Shown: positions 24,125 to 35,967 of the stretch, piece by piece
Position numbering within the stretch: position 1 is the stretch's first letter
How the letters are laid out: each line of letters starts with the position of its first letter
Made by a program: the position numbers and the translations under genes
Source: Camillea tinctor
Lineage: Eukaryota; Ascomycota; Sordariomycetes; Xylariales; Xylariaceae
NCBI GenBank assembly: GCA_022578605.1
Contig: MU394114.1
Span: forward strand, 125,165 to 189,164
Direction: 5' to 3'
DNA length: 64,000 bases
The notes under the pieces: generated by a model
The model's input: the letters and a program-made list of their open reading frames with translations, nothing else
Told to the model about the DNA's origin: nothing
Database searches by the model: none

Positions 24125-25537
24125 ATGTATACTTCCAGTTCCTCCTTCAAGGAACACGAAGGCCTCCTATCAAACCCACCCACGGAGATTCTAGCCGTTG
24201 AGAGACGCGCCGCGTGGCATGGCAATATCCAATCTCTATCCCCACGGGCGATTGCTTGGAGATGTCTCGTCTTCTTGAAGCCGAGCTTCCTAGGGAGGTC
24301 TTCGTCGTCTAGCACGACAGAGAAGAACGGCTCTCGGCAACGGAAAAAGCATGCGACTGAGTATCTTGACGGGGTCCGAGGTGTAGCCTCGCTGGTTGTC
24401 TTTATTTTCCATTGGACTCATATGTCGTTTCCTTCCATCAATTCGGGATGGGGATACCGGGATAATAACTCTTTCTGGCTTCTGCCCTTTGTCCGCCTCA
24501 TCCATTCCGGGGCAGCGATGGTAGCCGTGTTCTTCGTTATCTCGGGATTCGTGCTATCACATCGCTTCATTCAACGGATGCATCGACAAGAATACCCAGA
24601 ACTATTCTCTAGCCTGACATCCCTTACTTTCCGCCGAGCGTTTCGCTTATTCATTCCTGCTTTCGCTTCAAGCACAGTAGCATTTATTTGCGCATGCCTC
24701 CATATTTTCCCCGTCCCGGATAAGGTAAATGGAAAACACTTCAAGAACGGGCTCCATGCGTACATTGCATACCTTGATATGGAGTCTAATCTCTGGGATT
24801 GGCAGCTCAAATTTAATGGCTTCTACAATCCTCAGTTATGGTCTATCGCCGTGGAATTCCGGGGATCTATGGTTATTTTCCTATTAATACTTGGACTGGC
24901 GCAAACATGCACCCTAGTCCGGCTCATTGTTGAGACGACTCTTATCGTACATTGTTTCGGACATCGACGCTGGGATGTCGCCCTTTTTATTGCCGGCATG
25001 GTCCTTGCTGAGCTCGAGGTCCTATTAGAAAAACCAGCGAGTGCATCAAGAAGACGGTTAGTCAATCTGCTTCTTGTCCTAATTCTATTTTCCGGCGTCT
25101 TCCTTTCGGGATACCCGCGAGATCACAGCACTGATACGCCTGGATATATGTGGTCGAAACATGTTTGGCCGTTTACTACATATCGCCGTCGTTACTGGCT
25201 AGCTATTGGCGCTATTCTCATCGTCGGCCCCCTGGTTTTTCTTCCATCACTTCAGTCAGTTTTCCTAACGCGACCTGCTCGTTACCTCGGTCGTATTAGT
25301 TTTGCTCTCTATTTGGTACATGGACTAGGAAATCGCACCATCGGAATCTGGCTGTTGGAGAGCTGTTGGTCTCGGATAGGAAGAGAGGAATTTTGGGCTT
25401 ATACGATTGGATTCATGGTCTCTACTGTCCTGTATTTCCCCATAGTCATATGGACATCGGATTTGTTTTGGAGAGCCATTGATATGCCATCGACAAACTT
25501 GGCACGATGGCTTGAGAAGAAATGTGCTGTACGGTAA
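24125..25537 (+). CDS. Membrane acyltransferase-3 family protein
   Basis: Intronless frame of 470 residues from the ATG at 24125. The open frame extends upstream to 23924, but only with a TTG start. After a polar N-terminus, EYLDGVRGVASLVVFIFHW (about residues 79-97) is the first conserved segment of acyltransferase-3 proteins, with the His of the FHW motif as the expected catalytic residue. FFVISGFVLSHRFI follows. About ten hydrophobic helices continue to the C-terminus, including the YLGRISFALYLVHGLG signature near the end. Such enzymes O-acetylate or otherwise acylate polysaccharides, sterols or secondary metabolites. The divergent neighbour is a Stealth-type glycan phosphotransferase, so a shared role in surface glycan modification is possible but not shown. 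Confidence 0.9.
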   Translation: MYTSSSSFKEHEGLLSNPPTEILAVERRAAWHGNIQSLSPRAIAWRCLVFLKPSFLGRSSSSSTTEKNGSRQRKKHATEYLDGVRGVASLVVFIFHWTHMSFPSINSGWGYRDNNSFWLLPFVRLIHSGAAMVAVFFVISGFVLSHRFIQRMHRQEYPELFSSLTSLTFRRAFRLFIPAFASSTVAFICACLHIFPVPDKVNGKHFKNGLHAYIAYLDMESNLWDWQLKFNGFYNPQLWSIAVEFRGSMVIFLLILGLAQTCTLVRLIVETTLIVHCFGHRRWDVALFIAGMVLAELEVLLEKPASASRRRLVNLLLVLILFSGVFLSGYPRDHSTDTPGYMWSKHVWPFTTYRRRYWLAIGAILIVGPLVFLPSLQSVFLTRPARYLGRISFALYLVHGLGNRTIGIWLLESCWSRIGREEFWAYTIGFMVSTVLYFPIVIWTSDLFWRAIDMPSTNLARWLEKKCAVR

Positions 25538-26199
25538 CAACGTCGTGCACCATATGCTATATTCCTTACCTACTCTAAGCACCTAAGGTGTAGTTATGAG
25601 TAATCGTATTGGAATAGGAATTTTTATTATGTTCGTCCTATCATACATATAACATTTATCACAAACTCACTGTAGTAACATCTATAAACGCATCATATAT
25701 TTCTATGCATTTGAGGTCCCCTCAACTTTTGTGCCGAAGATAGGTCAAATCATGTACTTCCTACCAATAGAATAGAATACATAGAATGATTGAATAGTTT
25801 AGGTATCAATCTCAAGGTAAGAGGGGGGGATACATGTAAGTGCTAGAATATGACCCCACAATGAACTAGACAAAGGAGCCGATTTAGGGAGAACGCTTGC
25901 TTTTTGTCAGCCATTCGTGTCCCACATCTTGTTGCATAGGAATCTCCCCCTGACCAATCTTGGAGGACTAGAGTGGCTAATTGATGTCGTGACTTGTAAT
26001 TAGAAGAGAAGTGTGCATTGGTGAGTCACGCATGCTTGTGGCTTGAGACAATATTGGCTAGAATATCAGCCACTATATTCACTTGGCTTGGTGGTCAATT
26101 TGAAGCAACTGAGTTCGGGCCGAAGTTGTTAAATCAATAAATTACCTTCCCCCATCACCACCATCATTGGAGAGCCATCATCAAGTTGACATCAACATC
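25538..26199. other. Intergenic region
   Basis: No coding signal. AT-rich 3' flank of the acyltransferase and promoter of the NmrA-like gene. Confidence 0.65.
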
Positions 26200-27114
26200 A
26201 TGACCATCCACAACGTCGCCCTTGTAGGCGCTAACGGCAATTTGGGTACGGAGGTTCTCCGAGCTCTTGTATCTGCAGGGACTTTCTCTACAACTGTAGT
26301 GCAACGACAATCTTCTAGCTCGGTCCCAGGTTCCGAAGTAGGAGGCAATATTCGTATCGTGACCGTGGATGATACTCTGTCGCTAGAGAGCCTAAAGGCG
26401 GCATTCAAAGACCAAGATGCGGTCGTAACATGCTTTCCCCTCCGGGACCCAACGCAGCACTTACGGATAGCCGATGCCGCGGCAGCCGCGGGCGTCCGGC
26501 GAGTCATACCCGCCGACTACGGGAGCTGCGATTCCAGCAGCCCGCGCGCTCAGGAGCTCGTGCCTCTATTCAAGAACAAGACTGCGGTACGTGAGAGGCT
26601 ACAGGAACTTGCCGCAGCAAACAGTGAGTTCTCGTGGACGAGTATCGTATGCGGGCACTTTTTCGATTGGGGCCTACGCGAGAACTTCCTACATTTCAAT
26701 CTCAAAACCAAGAAAGCAGACATATTGGACCATGGTGAATACAAGAGCTCGACTGCGACACTAAGTCGTGTTGCCGAGGCTGTAGTCAAAATATTGCAAA
26801 TGGAAAAGGAGACACGGAACAAAGTGCTCTTCATCCAGAGCTTCTGTGTCTCGCAATTAGAAGTACTAGCTGCTCTCGAACGCGCCACCGGCTCAAAATG
26901 GGAGGCTACATACATAAACTCCGAAGACTTCATCAAGGAACACAAGATTAAGGCGGATGCAGGCGACCGTGCTTCTATCGAGGATTTGGTATTCGCGCTA
27001 GGAGCTTTAGATGGGAACTGGGAAACGAGGGATGGTTTCTCAATGGACCTTCTAGGATTCAAGAACGAGGACCTTGACCAAGTTGTCAAGCAAGTTGTGG
27101 ATTCAGCTACGTGA
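26200..27114 (+). CDS. NmrA-like / isoflavone-reductase-like NAD(P)-binding protein
   Basis: Intronless, 304 residues from the ATG at 26200; the longer frame from 26167 starts with TTG. The N-terminus MTIHNVALVGANGNLGTEVL carries the Rossmann GxxGxxG nucleotide-binding loop. The next strand (TTVVQRQ) lacks an obvious acidic residue at its end, which would suit NADP(H). DAVVTCFPLRDPTQ and RRVIPADYGSCDSSSP follow the usual order of atypical short-chain dehydrogenases of the NmrA/PCBER group. The length is typical for the family. Members either reduce small aromatic or secondary metabolites or act as redox-sensing regulators; which applies here cannot be decided. It is transcribed from its own promoter. 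Confidence 0.9.
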   Translation: MTIHNVALVGANGNLGTEVLRALVSAGTFSTTVVQRQSSSSVPGSEVGGNIRIVTVDDTLSLESLKAAFKDQDAVVTCFPLRDPTQHLRIADAAAAAGVRRVIPADYGSCDSSSPRAQELVPLFKNKTAVRERLQELAAANSEFSWTSIVCGHFFDWGLRENFLHFNLKTKKADILDHGEYKSSTATLSRVAEAVVKILQMEKETRNKVLFIQSFCVSQLEVLAALERATGSKWEATYINSEDFIKEHKIKADAGDRASIEDLVFALGALDGNWETRDGFSMDLLGFKNEDLDQVVKQVVDSAT

Positions 27115-28036
27115 ACGATATCAGGGAGGACGATGAGTCTAAATGATAGCTAGTGACTGTATTCGACATGAACACACAGCAATGATTGAGTGGGTTTTAG
27201 ATCATAGAACTACCATATATCATTTACCTGACCTTTCAAGAAATGTCATAAAGTGAACTGTAATTAGTCCAATTAACAACCAGCAAAGACAACTCGCAAC
27301 AAATATTCAAAGTTTCCAAGTTCTCTCCCGTGCTTCCTGATCTGATAACCTATCTCCATTCTCATCCACTCCCTCTAGCGCGGGAATCGACGATATAACT
27401 ACCTACACTATTCGGATAGGCTTACGGAGAAGCCGAGAACGCTTGCCCCAGTTTGAATTAAGTTCCATTGGGTTTACCGTTTGACCGCCACGTGAAAACT
27501 TTGCTTCAATGTATGCACAGCGCGAGATCAGGAATGACCGTCTTATTGTCAGGACTAATAGCCGAGATATATGCCGGTGTCCATAATACCAGTCACCGTT
27601 AGCACGCAAAAAAAGGGGGTGACCTATTTACCGTTATTATTCGGCCGAGAAAGGGTATGGGCAAGGTTGCCATTAGCACAGCCTCATCTCTTTCCACTAT
27701 GTACGAAGATAATGCTATCAACTCGTCGGTGAATTTATGTCTCAGCGTGTCCCGCAATGGCCCCTTCCCATCAAACTTAATTACATTGATATCCAGGAAA
27801 GAAAGAAGAAGCATCATCTTCACGTGCGTCTAAAAGCTGTTTAACAAGGCTAAATTTATTTCGCTCGGTAATGCTAATGACACTCATAACCTGATATATC
27901 ACCTTTCTTCCATTTTAAGCCTAAATGGTCATATAAACGTCATGAGATATCCAACCTACGTGCTCCTAGAACGCCGCTCACAATGTAGTAGTAGTAGTCA
28001 GATGATGACAAAAAGGTTTGAAGGACATATCCAGGC
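27115..28036. other. Intergenic region with two unassigned minus-strand frames
   Basis: Two adjacent minus-strand frames (27823-27599, GTG start, and 27609-27403) could be exonic remnants, since their translations are not low-complexity. I recognise no family and find no supported start, so I do not call a gene. Confidence 0.5.
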
Positions 28037-29753
28037 TCACACAACCACGCTCCCTATAACAAGTGAAAGTAATACCGCCCAGATTCCGCTGTAACGTAAG
28101 GACCCCGCCAAGTTCGTGCTCGTGTTAGGCAAGCCTGTGTCTGCAGCTCCCGAGTCATTATCTGCAGTTGCAGTGCCCGTGCCAGTTGGTTGGCTCCCCG
28201 AAGTCGCTGTGGTGCTCGTAGCTCGCAGGTCTGGCGCCGCACAATCACCTGCGGTGGCACTCATATTCGTCTGCGCGGTGATCTCGATCTCGTTTGTGCC
28301 ACAGTTTACGTACTGAGCTAGATGTATCGCGTTGTTCGTTTGGTCGAAGACAGCTAAGGTACGAGTTAGTTGCGGGACACGTTAGTTTGGGTCAGCGAAC
28401 AAAATATCTCAACTCACCGTATGCAGAGCGTAACATTGTATCCCCCAAGAGAGCGAACTCGTCGCTCGGGCTGATTCCGAGAAAGCACTGCTATACCTGG
28501 AATTAGTGACTGTCCCTCTAAGATGGGTAACATATGGTCCCGGGACTTTCTAAACGGAAGAAAGGGGCGCGGGGCATGTTTGCAATGTCAACATACCTGT
28601 GTGCCGAAGGAGGTCTGGAGCTCCCTAACCAGCTCGTTGTACGGAACTTGAATAGTCACACCGTCAAACGCGAAATCAACCGTCCCTGGCAGGTCGTTAA
28701 AAGAGCAATCGACCGAATAGAACCCGTTGGCATCGATGGCAGTGGCACCAAAGTCAGCAGCGATGGAATTAGCCAGAGTAGTCGGCAAAAGGGTCAGAGT
28801 GGCACCACTATCCAGAAAGACAGTCATTGACGTGTTGGCGTACTGTTTTCTCTGTCCGCTAGGTGGTGTGAGGCTCAAAGAAGTCATGTTGACCCAATAT
28901 CGCGGCACTTTATCTGGTGACTGCTCCGCCGGTATGATGGGCAATGTCTTCAGGGTGCCAGTGAACTTTCCAGTGTCCATTCCGCCGAATATGATCACGC
29001 CTTCCTCCTCGTTCTTGCTCCCTAAAGCAAGACTGAATGCCTTTGTATCTGTCACACCCTGGTCGGCCAGCTGGTCCACAAAATTCTTATAACGTATGGT
29101 CACATTCTCGCCGTGACCGATACCTAGAATTCCCGAGAATTCGTCGACCGTATCTATGGCCACGCCGAACTGGACCCCTTCTAGCTGCGCGTCTGGGTAG
29201 ACGGATCAGAATTCTTGTCTAGCCAGAGACAGATAGCTCACATACCTGTATCTGCGAGACCAATATTATCAACGACATATTGGATACTGGCGCTCCCTAT
29301 GCCATACCGCAGCGTCTTAGTACCTGCCACCTTAACAGCGGTAGATGACGACGATGGGTTGTAATGGCCCACTGCCTGGCAAAACCTCACGTCGGCAGAC
29401 CCTTGCAAATTCGAGCAGTCTGGATTTACCCAGAGCTCAAAAGATCCTGTATCTAATTGAACGTATACCTCCTGTGCAGGCGTGCCGATCGCCACTTTAA
29501 GATGTCAGCTGCAAGTCATAGCGGGGAGTTTGGTAAACCACAGACATTTTGCGTAATACGCTACATCGGACCGGTTTGCTAACGGGACCGTAGTGATGGC
29601 TCTCTTGTTATCCCAGATATCAGAGAAGACGTTCCGGTTAGTAGAATGGACCACCGGCAGCTTCACAAAGTGAGCATCGCGACGCTCAACAGACACTCTG
29701 TCACAACATGCTGCTACAATAAAGTGCAGGAGGACATAGAACCAGGCTGCCAT
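28037..29753 (-). CDS. Secreted pepsin-like aspartic protease, probable GPI anchor (yapsin type)
   Basis: Five exons: 29753-29546, 29494-29246, 29192-28597, 28490-28418 and 28353-28037, about 480 residues. A signal peptide (MAAWFYVLLHFIVAACC) leads into a propeptide, then AIGTPAQEVYVQLDTGSFEL with catalytic Asp84. FLDSGATLTLLP holds the second catalytic Asp (about 280). The C-terminal catalytic part contains LGDTMLRSAYAVFD, spliced across exons 4 and 5. The tail is Ser/Thr-rich and ends in a hydrophobic stretch (WAVLLSLVIGSVVV), as expected for GPI-anchored fungal yapsins or OPSB-type proteases. The first intron uses the rare donor GTCTGT with a CTGAC branch site nine bases before the acceptor; the exon 4 acceptor was chosen to avoid an in-frame stop. 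It probably acts at the plasma membrane or cell wall. Confidence 0.92.
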
Positions 29754-31678
29754 ACTAACAGGCAGTTGACCAATAGTACTACCGCAGACCCGTCTGCATG
29801 GGAAGCTTTCGAGTATTTAAATTAATAATTAAGAGATAGAGTGCAGTCGATGCAACGTAGTTGTGTCGAGGATCTCGAGGCAAGGCTGGCTTGCCGTCCG
29901 ACGAAGATGGTGATTATTAAAAAAATGACTAAAAGAGGAAACGGGTAACGAGAATAACATACACAGAGAAGGAGAGGCGCGGGACCACCGAAGAGATGAA
30001 TGAATGATGTGAACAGAAACCAAGAAGAAAAGAAAGAGAGAAAAACGAACGACACTACCAAGACCCGACCTGCAGGGCCAAGACGAAAAGAAATTGAGCT
30101 GAAGGGAATACTAAGAAGGAGGACAAGACTTGACAAGAAGCTAAGGAAAACTCGATGAAGAACACCAAGAAATGCTAGATACCTACACTACTCCGTACCT
30201 AACTATTCGTTCCAAGGGGCGCGCGTCGGGGCTCTATCAAGCCAGCCTGATTCTCCAAGGCTTGTCGTCCTCCCGACGCCGAAACTCCAGCAGCATGGCG
30301 TAAGAAGTTCCAGCGCGTCTAGATCCCAGCGTGTCTTGGCGGACTCTCGGCTGCAGTGCAGACGACTCAGGCGGCTGTGTGGCCTATAGATATGGTAAAA
30401 CTTATACCAGGCAGACTATACTAGGTTGGCTAAGGGCCCACGGTGTAGAAACTCTTGTCAAGTTTACCCTATAATTACAAACCCCATCCCCTACGTTAAG
30501 AGAAACGAGGGAAGAGGGGAGAGTGGGGGGCGAGACTCAGCAGGTAGTCTGTGGTGTCAAGATACGACTGAAGGAGATCAAACCTCAGGAAGCCTATGTT
30601 TGAAGTCCCGCGAAATTTCCGTAGTGTGCACACATGCCTGTTTGAGCTCCTTCAAACCCATGTCCGTTGGAACTAGGTGCCGAGGCTGTATGTAGAGCAT
30701 AAGCTGTCTAGGTTAGGTTAGATTACCTACCTAAGTATAAGTAGGTCTGTAAGTAGTGTAGTTAGGTTAATTAGGTAACACTCGTCTCTGCGTTTGCTCA
30801 AACTGCGTTTCACGATGATATGATGCCGATGTTTATAAGTGTATATATATATTAATAGACAATTGGCTCGAGGTTTAAGAAGAAAAATCACTCCGAAAAC
30901 GATGCAAGGTGCGGTCAGCAGTGTGTAAGTATCCCCTGACGCACATACCATGCCGGTTTCATAAACGAAGACTATTGTAATACCCCCCCTTTAGATTCGT
31001 ACTTGAAACTGTCTAGGGCTACCGATATAGCATAGGCTAGCTTGCCTCGTATGAACGAGCGGGTCGTTCAGTTTCGCACCCATAGGTGGGTGCTATTCCG
31101 GTTAAGTCGGCCTCTCGAATCCTTGGCATGACAGGCGACATCACAATCGCATATGTACAGCGCATATAAGGAATCGGGCGTTGCATAATTTCGTCCAACA
31201 CGATAGGATTAAATTTTTTTCAAGTGGTGATATTAACAGTCTTGGAACCTTGAAAGATGGCTTTATTTCCGCGCCAGCCAAAAGTTAACTAACCAACTTC
31301 TTAAGTCGAGGAAGTGTCATCGTACGCAGCTCGGTTATCATCCTATAACATAGTATTCGTCACATGTCTCGTCGCAGTGTATACCTCTCTTTACTTCAAT
31401 TAGTATTAAATGCGAAGGTTGGCTTGTTATTGATGGCTGCTATGATGCACCAGGTCTTCATTTCGATGTAAGGGTTATATTCGGGTCATCTCGCTACCTA
31501 GCCAACTACATCTTACCACCCGAGATCTATTAATCATAAAACACCTGTCAAGAATTATCTTTGCATTCTTTCAACTTTCAAGAATTTCTAGCCGGGGCGT
31601 AGATATCTACACCGCATCATTCTATAGTAGAAGTACGATGTATCTATCTGGTGAATTCGTTTTCCATAGACTAGCATA
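29754..31678. other. Intergenic region
   Basis: No gene supported. Positions 30220-30380 are GC-richer than the surroundings without a usable open frame. TAGGTTA/TACCTA motifs occur at 30708-30775. Confidence 0.6.
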
Positions 31679-34600
31679 TCACATCACAGCGCACGCATCT
31701 GGCATCTCATCTTCGTTGCTTGCCTTACTGGCGCTGAGCTTATCCGACGCGGATGTCAGGTCGTCCCAATATATATGGTGCATGAATCCGATTCTGTCTT
31801 CCTGGAAAATTTTCGCCATCACCCGTAGACATTCCTCATCTTGTTCAAGAAGGGCTAGCATAGTCAAGCCTACCCTTTTCTCCCCCTTCATTTGGTTATT
31901 TGTCTCGTAGGCTTCCACATATAGCGGGTTTCGCAGCTTTTTCAATTCTTCCTCAAACCCCATAAATAGCGTCATGAACCGGGCGGCAACCCAGATGTAG
32001 TTCAGGCTAGATATGGGACGGTCGCCACATATATCTTGGAAGAAGTCCCATTTGAGAAGTTCTAGTAGCGTACAACCTGAGATATCGATATTGTTGGGCG
32101 CATCATCCGGATGTTTCCATCTCCTCGTCTTCTTGTTGAGATCAGATATTGTACTATAGCCTTCCGGCACGGCATCCATGAAATTCCGGGGCAAACGGAT
32201 AGTATCACTTCTTCCTTCACCTAAAACATGCAGCGACGAGGACAAGTTAATCATATACTCGTCACGCATGCCCTGGGCTCTCGCACGACGCACCAGATCT
32301 GTGTCCGACATGCTCTTCCGTCCTGTGAGCGGGTCGGTAACATGTTTTGTCTGGGCGAGGCGAAGAGTGCCCAGCATAGAGGTGAGAGGTATGTCTTCGT
32401 CGGGGATGTGTGCAGGGTCCCAGTCAACTTGCCGGTAAAGAATCAGGTAAGACTTGGCCTTGAAGAAACGGTTCGCGGCCGGGTTCAATACTCCATGGAT
32501 GTCCAAAGACGTTCGCATAGCCGCCCGTGCTATTGAGCGCCTATGGAAGACTGCGCGTCGCGCACTAGTCTCCTCGATTCTCGTGAGAAGTGCCTGGTCA
32601 AAATCGTGGGTAGGCGCTTTACCATCAGCGAACCAAGCGTCAGGGAAGAGGTCTTGTAGGCTATGAAACATCCCGATGGGCTGAGAAATCAAGCCCTTTT
32701 GCACTAGCATGTTGTGCAGGTGTATAAGCATCATGGGCTCTGGGATACGGTCCCAAATCAACATCCCTAGGAGGTAGCTTAGTTCGAGGCCCTCCATCAA
32801 CCCAGCACCGCACAGGAACGGAGAATATTCCCAGAGACCATTGGGATTGATATGCGAAAACCGAGATGGAGGGATAGTCTTCAGCCCATACATATATTTC
32901 GATTCGCCTAGCCAATTAATAAAGTCTTCCTGGGCTTCCTTCAGGACCTCAAAATGCGGTTTGTGGCGATTTGGATTTCCCTGAAGAGCACCATCCCTCT
33001 CGAACAGCTGTTGTATAACCTCGACTGCCTTCAGGAACCCCTTGAAGTCCCTCTCACCTTCTCGCTCAAGAAACAAGTCCACATCCCGTCTGGGTCGGAA
33101 CTCCTTGGGCGGTGAAATGAGGACGTGTCCCTGAAAGCCACTCAGGGACCATCCACGGGAGACTGTCAGAGAGTCCACTATGCACTGGAGCTGAAAGACC
33201 AAATGGGGAAGAATTCTCTCGCGTACATCGGTGCCTGGAAGCTGCATTGCTAGAGAAGTGACAACACCAGCAAATTCATTGAGGCCGAAAAGCCTACGGT
33301 GCACTCCCCATGGTCCGCGACTAGACCAGTCGACCTTTTCGTAAACATGATGCTGGCCTTTGAGGGTGTTGCGTTGGACAACAATGGAAGAGTAGAGATT
33401 AACAAGATCGTAGAGCCAGTTGATAGTGTAGGAACGACGCCACTTCAGTCTCTGATCCTCGCTAGCACGTTGGAGGTCCAGATTGGGATCCCAGTCACGT
33501 ATCTCAGCCAGCACTACGACACTGGGAGTCAGCAATTGTCATATTAGGCAACTTCTTTACTCTTCGGATCGTGTCTCGGGAGTCAAAAATCATACGCCTA
33601 GCTATGGTAGGTAATTTCGACTCCCGGGTCAGGCCGAAACAAGCAAAAAGGGAGAATGAGCTTCCAAAATTACTCACTGCGTTTCGTCGGCTTGCCGCTC
33701 CTAGTCTTCTGAAAGTCCTCCACGAAATCTAAGAGTGCTCGATAGGTATGTATCATGAGCTGTTCCTTGATGTCGATATCCTTCTCGCGAACCTTCTTTA
33801 TCCCCGAGGAGTCAGGATCAGTGATAAACAGTGAAAGAGTAAAATTGCCCTGCGCCTTGTCCACATTGCCTCTGGTAATAGTTTCCATCACCGTTGCATA
33901 CGACTCATGGTTGGGGAAGTCTATGTATATAGACGACTCGGTCTGTTTCACCATTTCGATAGCCAAGTGGGATACAGCAGCAGCGATAGCACTGTTGAGA
34001 CCTTCATACGCAACCTCCTTCCACAGCTTCAGCAGGTACCTACGCAGATCAGACCACTCATTAGCAAGTGCATATACAGCCATGAGGTAATCCGTCATGA
34101 TGCCGTCCTCGCTCTCTATGATACGATAGCTCTCCAGAGGCACCTGGTCCAGGCGCAGCTGCTTGGATGCAGCTGCCTTCTGTTTCTTCTTCGACTTTCC
34201 CTTCTTGGCTTTCTTGCCTTTGCCAGAGGATTTCTGCTGGCGCCGGCGTGGGACAGTCGTGGGCTTGAGAGCCTGTATAAGTTCTTCCTCATCGCCCGTA
34301 CTTTCCTCATCGTTGTCCCCCTCCGGTTGGCTAATGGCGAGAGTAGAAAACTGATTGGCGAATATGACATTAACATCATCATCATCATCGCTGTTGCCCC
34401 TTTGGTCTCCAGATTTCTGGCCTGAGAGCCAGGCTTGACCTCCCAGGGCTTCAAATGCCTCCTTCAAAGCATCGATGAAATACTTGTGCGAGGCATTGCT
34501 CTTTTCAACCTCTGGGTCTGGTTTATTCTCAGTAGCCTGTTGGAAGATACCATACGTAATAGTCCGTGCTTCAATAATGGATTGGAGTAGACGGTAGATC

Positions 34601-34812
34601 AGAGGGGGTACTGTATTTATATGTTGCCCAATAAGTTTGGACATAGCAACAAGGCCGGCCACGGTAATCTGGCCCGTGTTGTTCAGTTCCACAGTTGTAT
34701 CATGGCCAGTTGCCACAAGAGACTTCTTGATGCTGTTGGATGCATTGATAATCCAGTATAGTAGCTGTCTAGTGTCCCGTTTGTAGGCGAGATAGGTATT
34801 TTGAGTCCCCAT
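31679..34812 (-). CDS. DUF6604-domain protein of unknown function
   Basis: Two exons, 34812-33678 and 33513-31679, about 989 residues. The intron is 164 nt with donor GTGAGTAA, a CTGAC branch site and acceptor CGTAG. An earlier possible acceptor is out of frame. The N-terminus GTQNTYLAYKRDTRQLLYWI is the typical start of the fungal DUF6604 domain. Residues about 150-240 contain acidic runs (DDDDD, DEESTGDEEE) and then a long Lys/Arg-rich segment (KGKKAKKGKSKKK) resembling a nuclear localisation signal. The second half carries the conserved block WGVHRRLFGLNEFAGVVTSL. No enzymatic motif is visible. The start is the ATG at 34812; the frame upstream begins with TTG. Function is unknown in the literature as far as I recall. 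Confidence 0.85.
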
Positions 34813-35967
34813 TACGATATGGTGTTTGACCCTCGAGGGTCTCCCGGTCAAGCACTCTCAAGACTTAATGGCCTCAATAGTCTACACTGCATATGAAAGA
34901 CCGAAGTGCTAGGGATTGCGGGACTTAGGACAGTTCATACCCAAGCAGCCGTAGTTAAGGAGAGAAGATGAGGGTTACCTGAGAGAAGGGATTTTGTTTG
35001 GAAAAGAAAGAAGAAAAAAAGAGCAGGTTTGAAAATACCAAGTACCTAAAAGCTCATCTATTTGTTATGTAAGTACTAAGTAGTAGTGGTGGTAGTAGGT
35101 AGTACGTACTTGATCTGTCCAAGGTGCCTACCTACATGATGGGAATGGATATCTCCTAGGTATCTAACCTACCAATTTTAACTTACCTGGTACCTAGGTA
35201 TACTCGCTTGCCTTGCATCGGCATTGGCACCTAACATAAATGTGTAAAGAATAAGGTGTCTTAGGTACCCAGGTACTGATTAGTAACAGGAACCTGAAAA
35301 GGAAACCTTGAAAGACCTAACCTAACACCACCGTTGCCTAACTCACATTCATCCCGCGCCACGTACCTACACTGTACTAGTGCATGCCTATTGCTCAAGT
35401 TAGGTACTTAGCATCTACACATCTCATTTTTAGCGTCCAACATGGTATAACATAAATACCAATACCAGCCGGGCGCTAAATTTTTTTGTAACCACATATT
35501 CACATATGTAGGGATGGTTGAATTCCAACCAAGCTAAAATCTACATTGGGTACGCCATCCACGAATGTTTTGTACCTGCTATCCGTCTCCTACAAAATAT
35601 TTGTTCTAAGCCGCTGACGGTCATCCCCGGGCCATAATACTAGTATATTAAGGCAGTTACCTAATGCTCCCAAGCATGTAGATGACTCCCGACAGGGCTG
35701 CGTTTGCCAACAGACATATATCTCTAATATAAATCATCACCTGCTTCCGTTATTTGTTTGCCATTGGAATTGCTTCTACAACTGCCCTGCCCTGCCTTCT
35801 TTACCCAGATAGATACAAAGAGGTCTGTTATATTAGTTTGCAGCAGCGGTCTGCTTGGAAAGTTAGCGAGCAGAGAAACATATTTAGGCATCCTTTATGA
35901 TAGATTTCCCCCTATCGCCTATCGATATCTATTATCTCCCCCTTTCTGTGCCGCTTGTCTATAAATC
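34813..35967. other. Divergent intergenic region, TACCTA-rich
   Basis: Promoter interval between the DUF6604 gene and the Nudix gene. Positions 35035-35420 are dense in TACCTA/TAGGTA motifs. No coding region supported. Confidence 0.65.

Noticed and set aside
10236..30000. Secondary-metabolite gene cluster
   Set aside because: Oxidase, P450, NmrA-like and acyltransferase genes occur here, but no PKS, NRPS, terpene cyclase or pathway-specific zinc-cluster regulator is visible, and spacing is wide.
31050..31140. Possible tRNA gene
   Set aside because: A TCGAATCC-like stretch is present, but no cloverleaf with paired acceptor and anticodon stems could be drawn.
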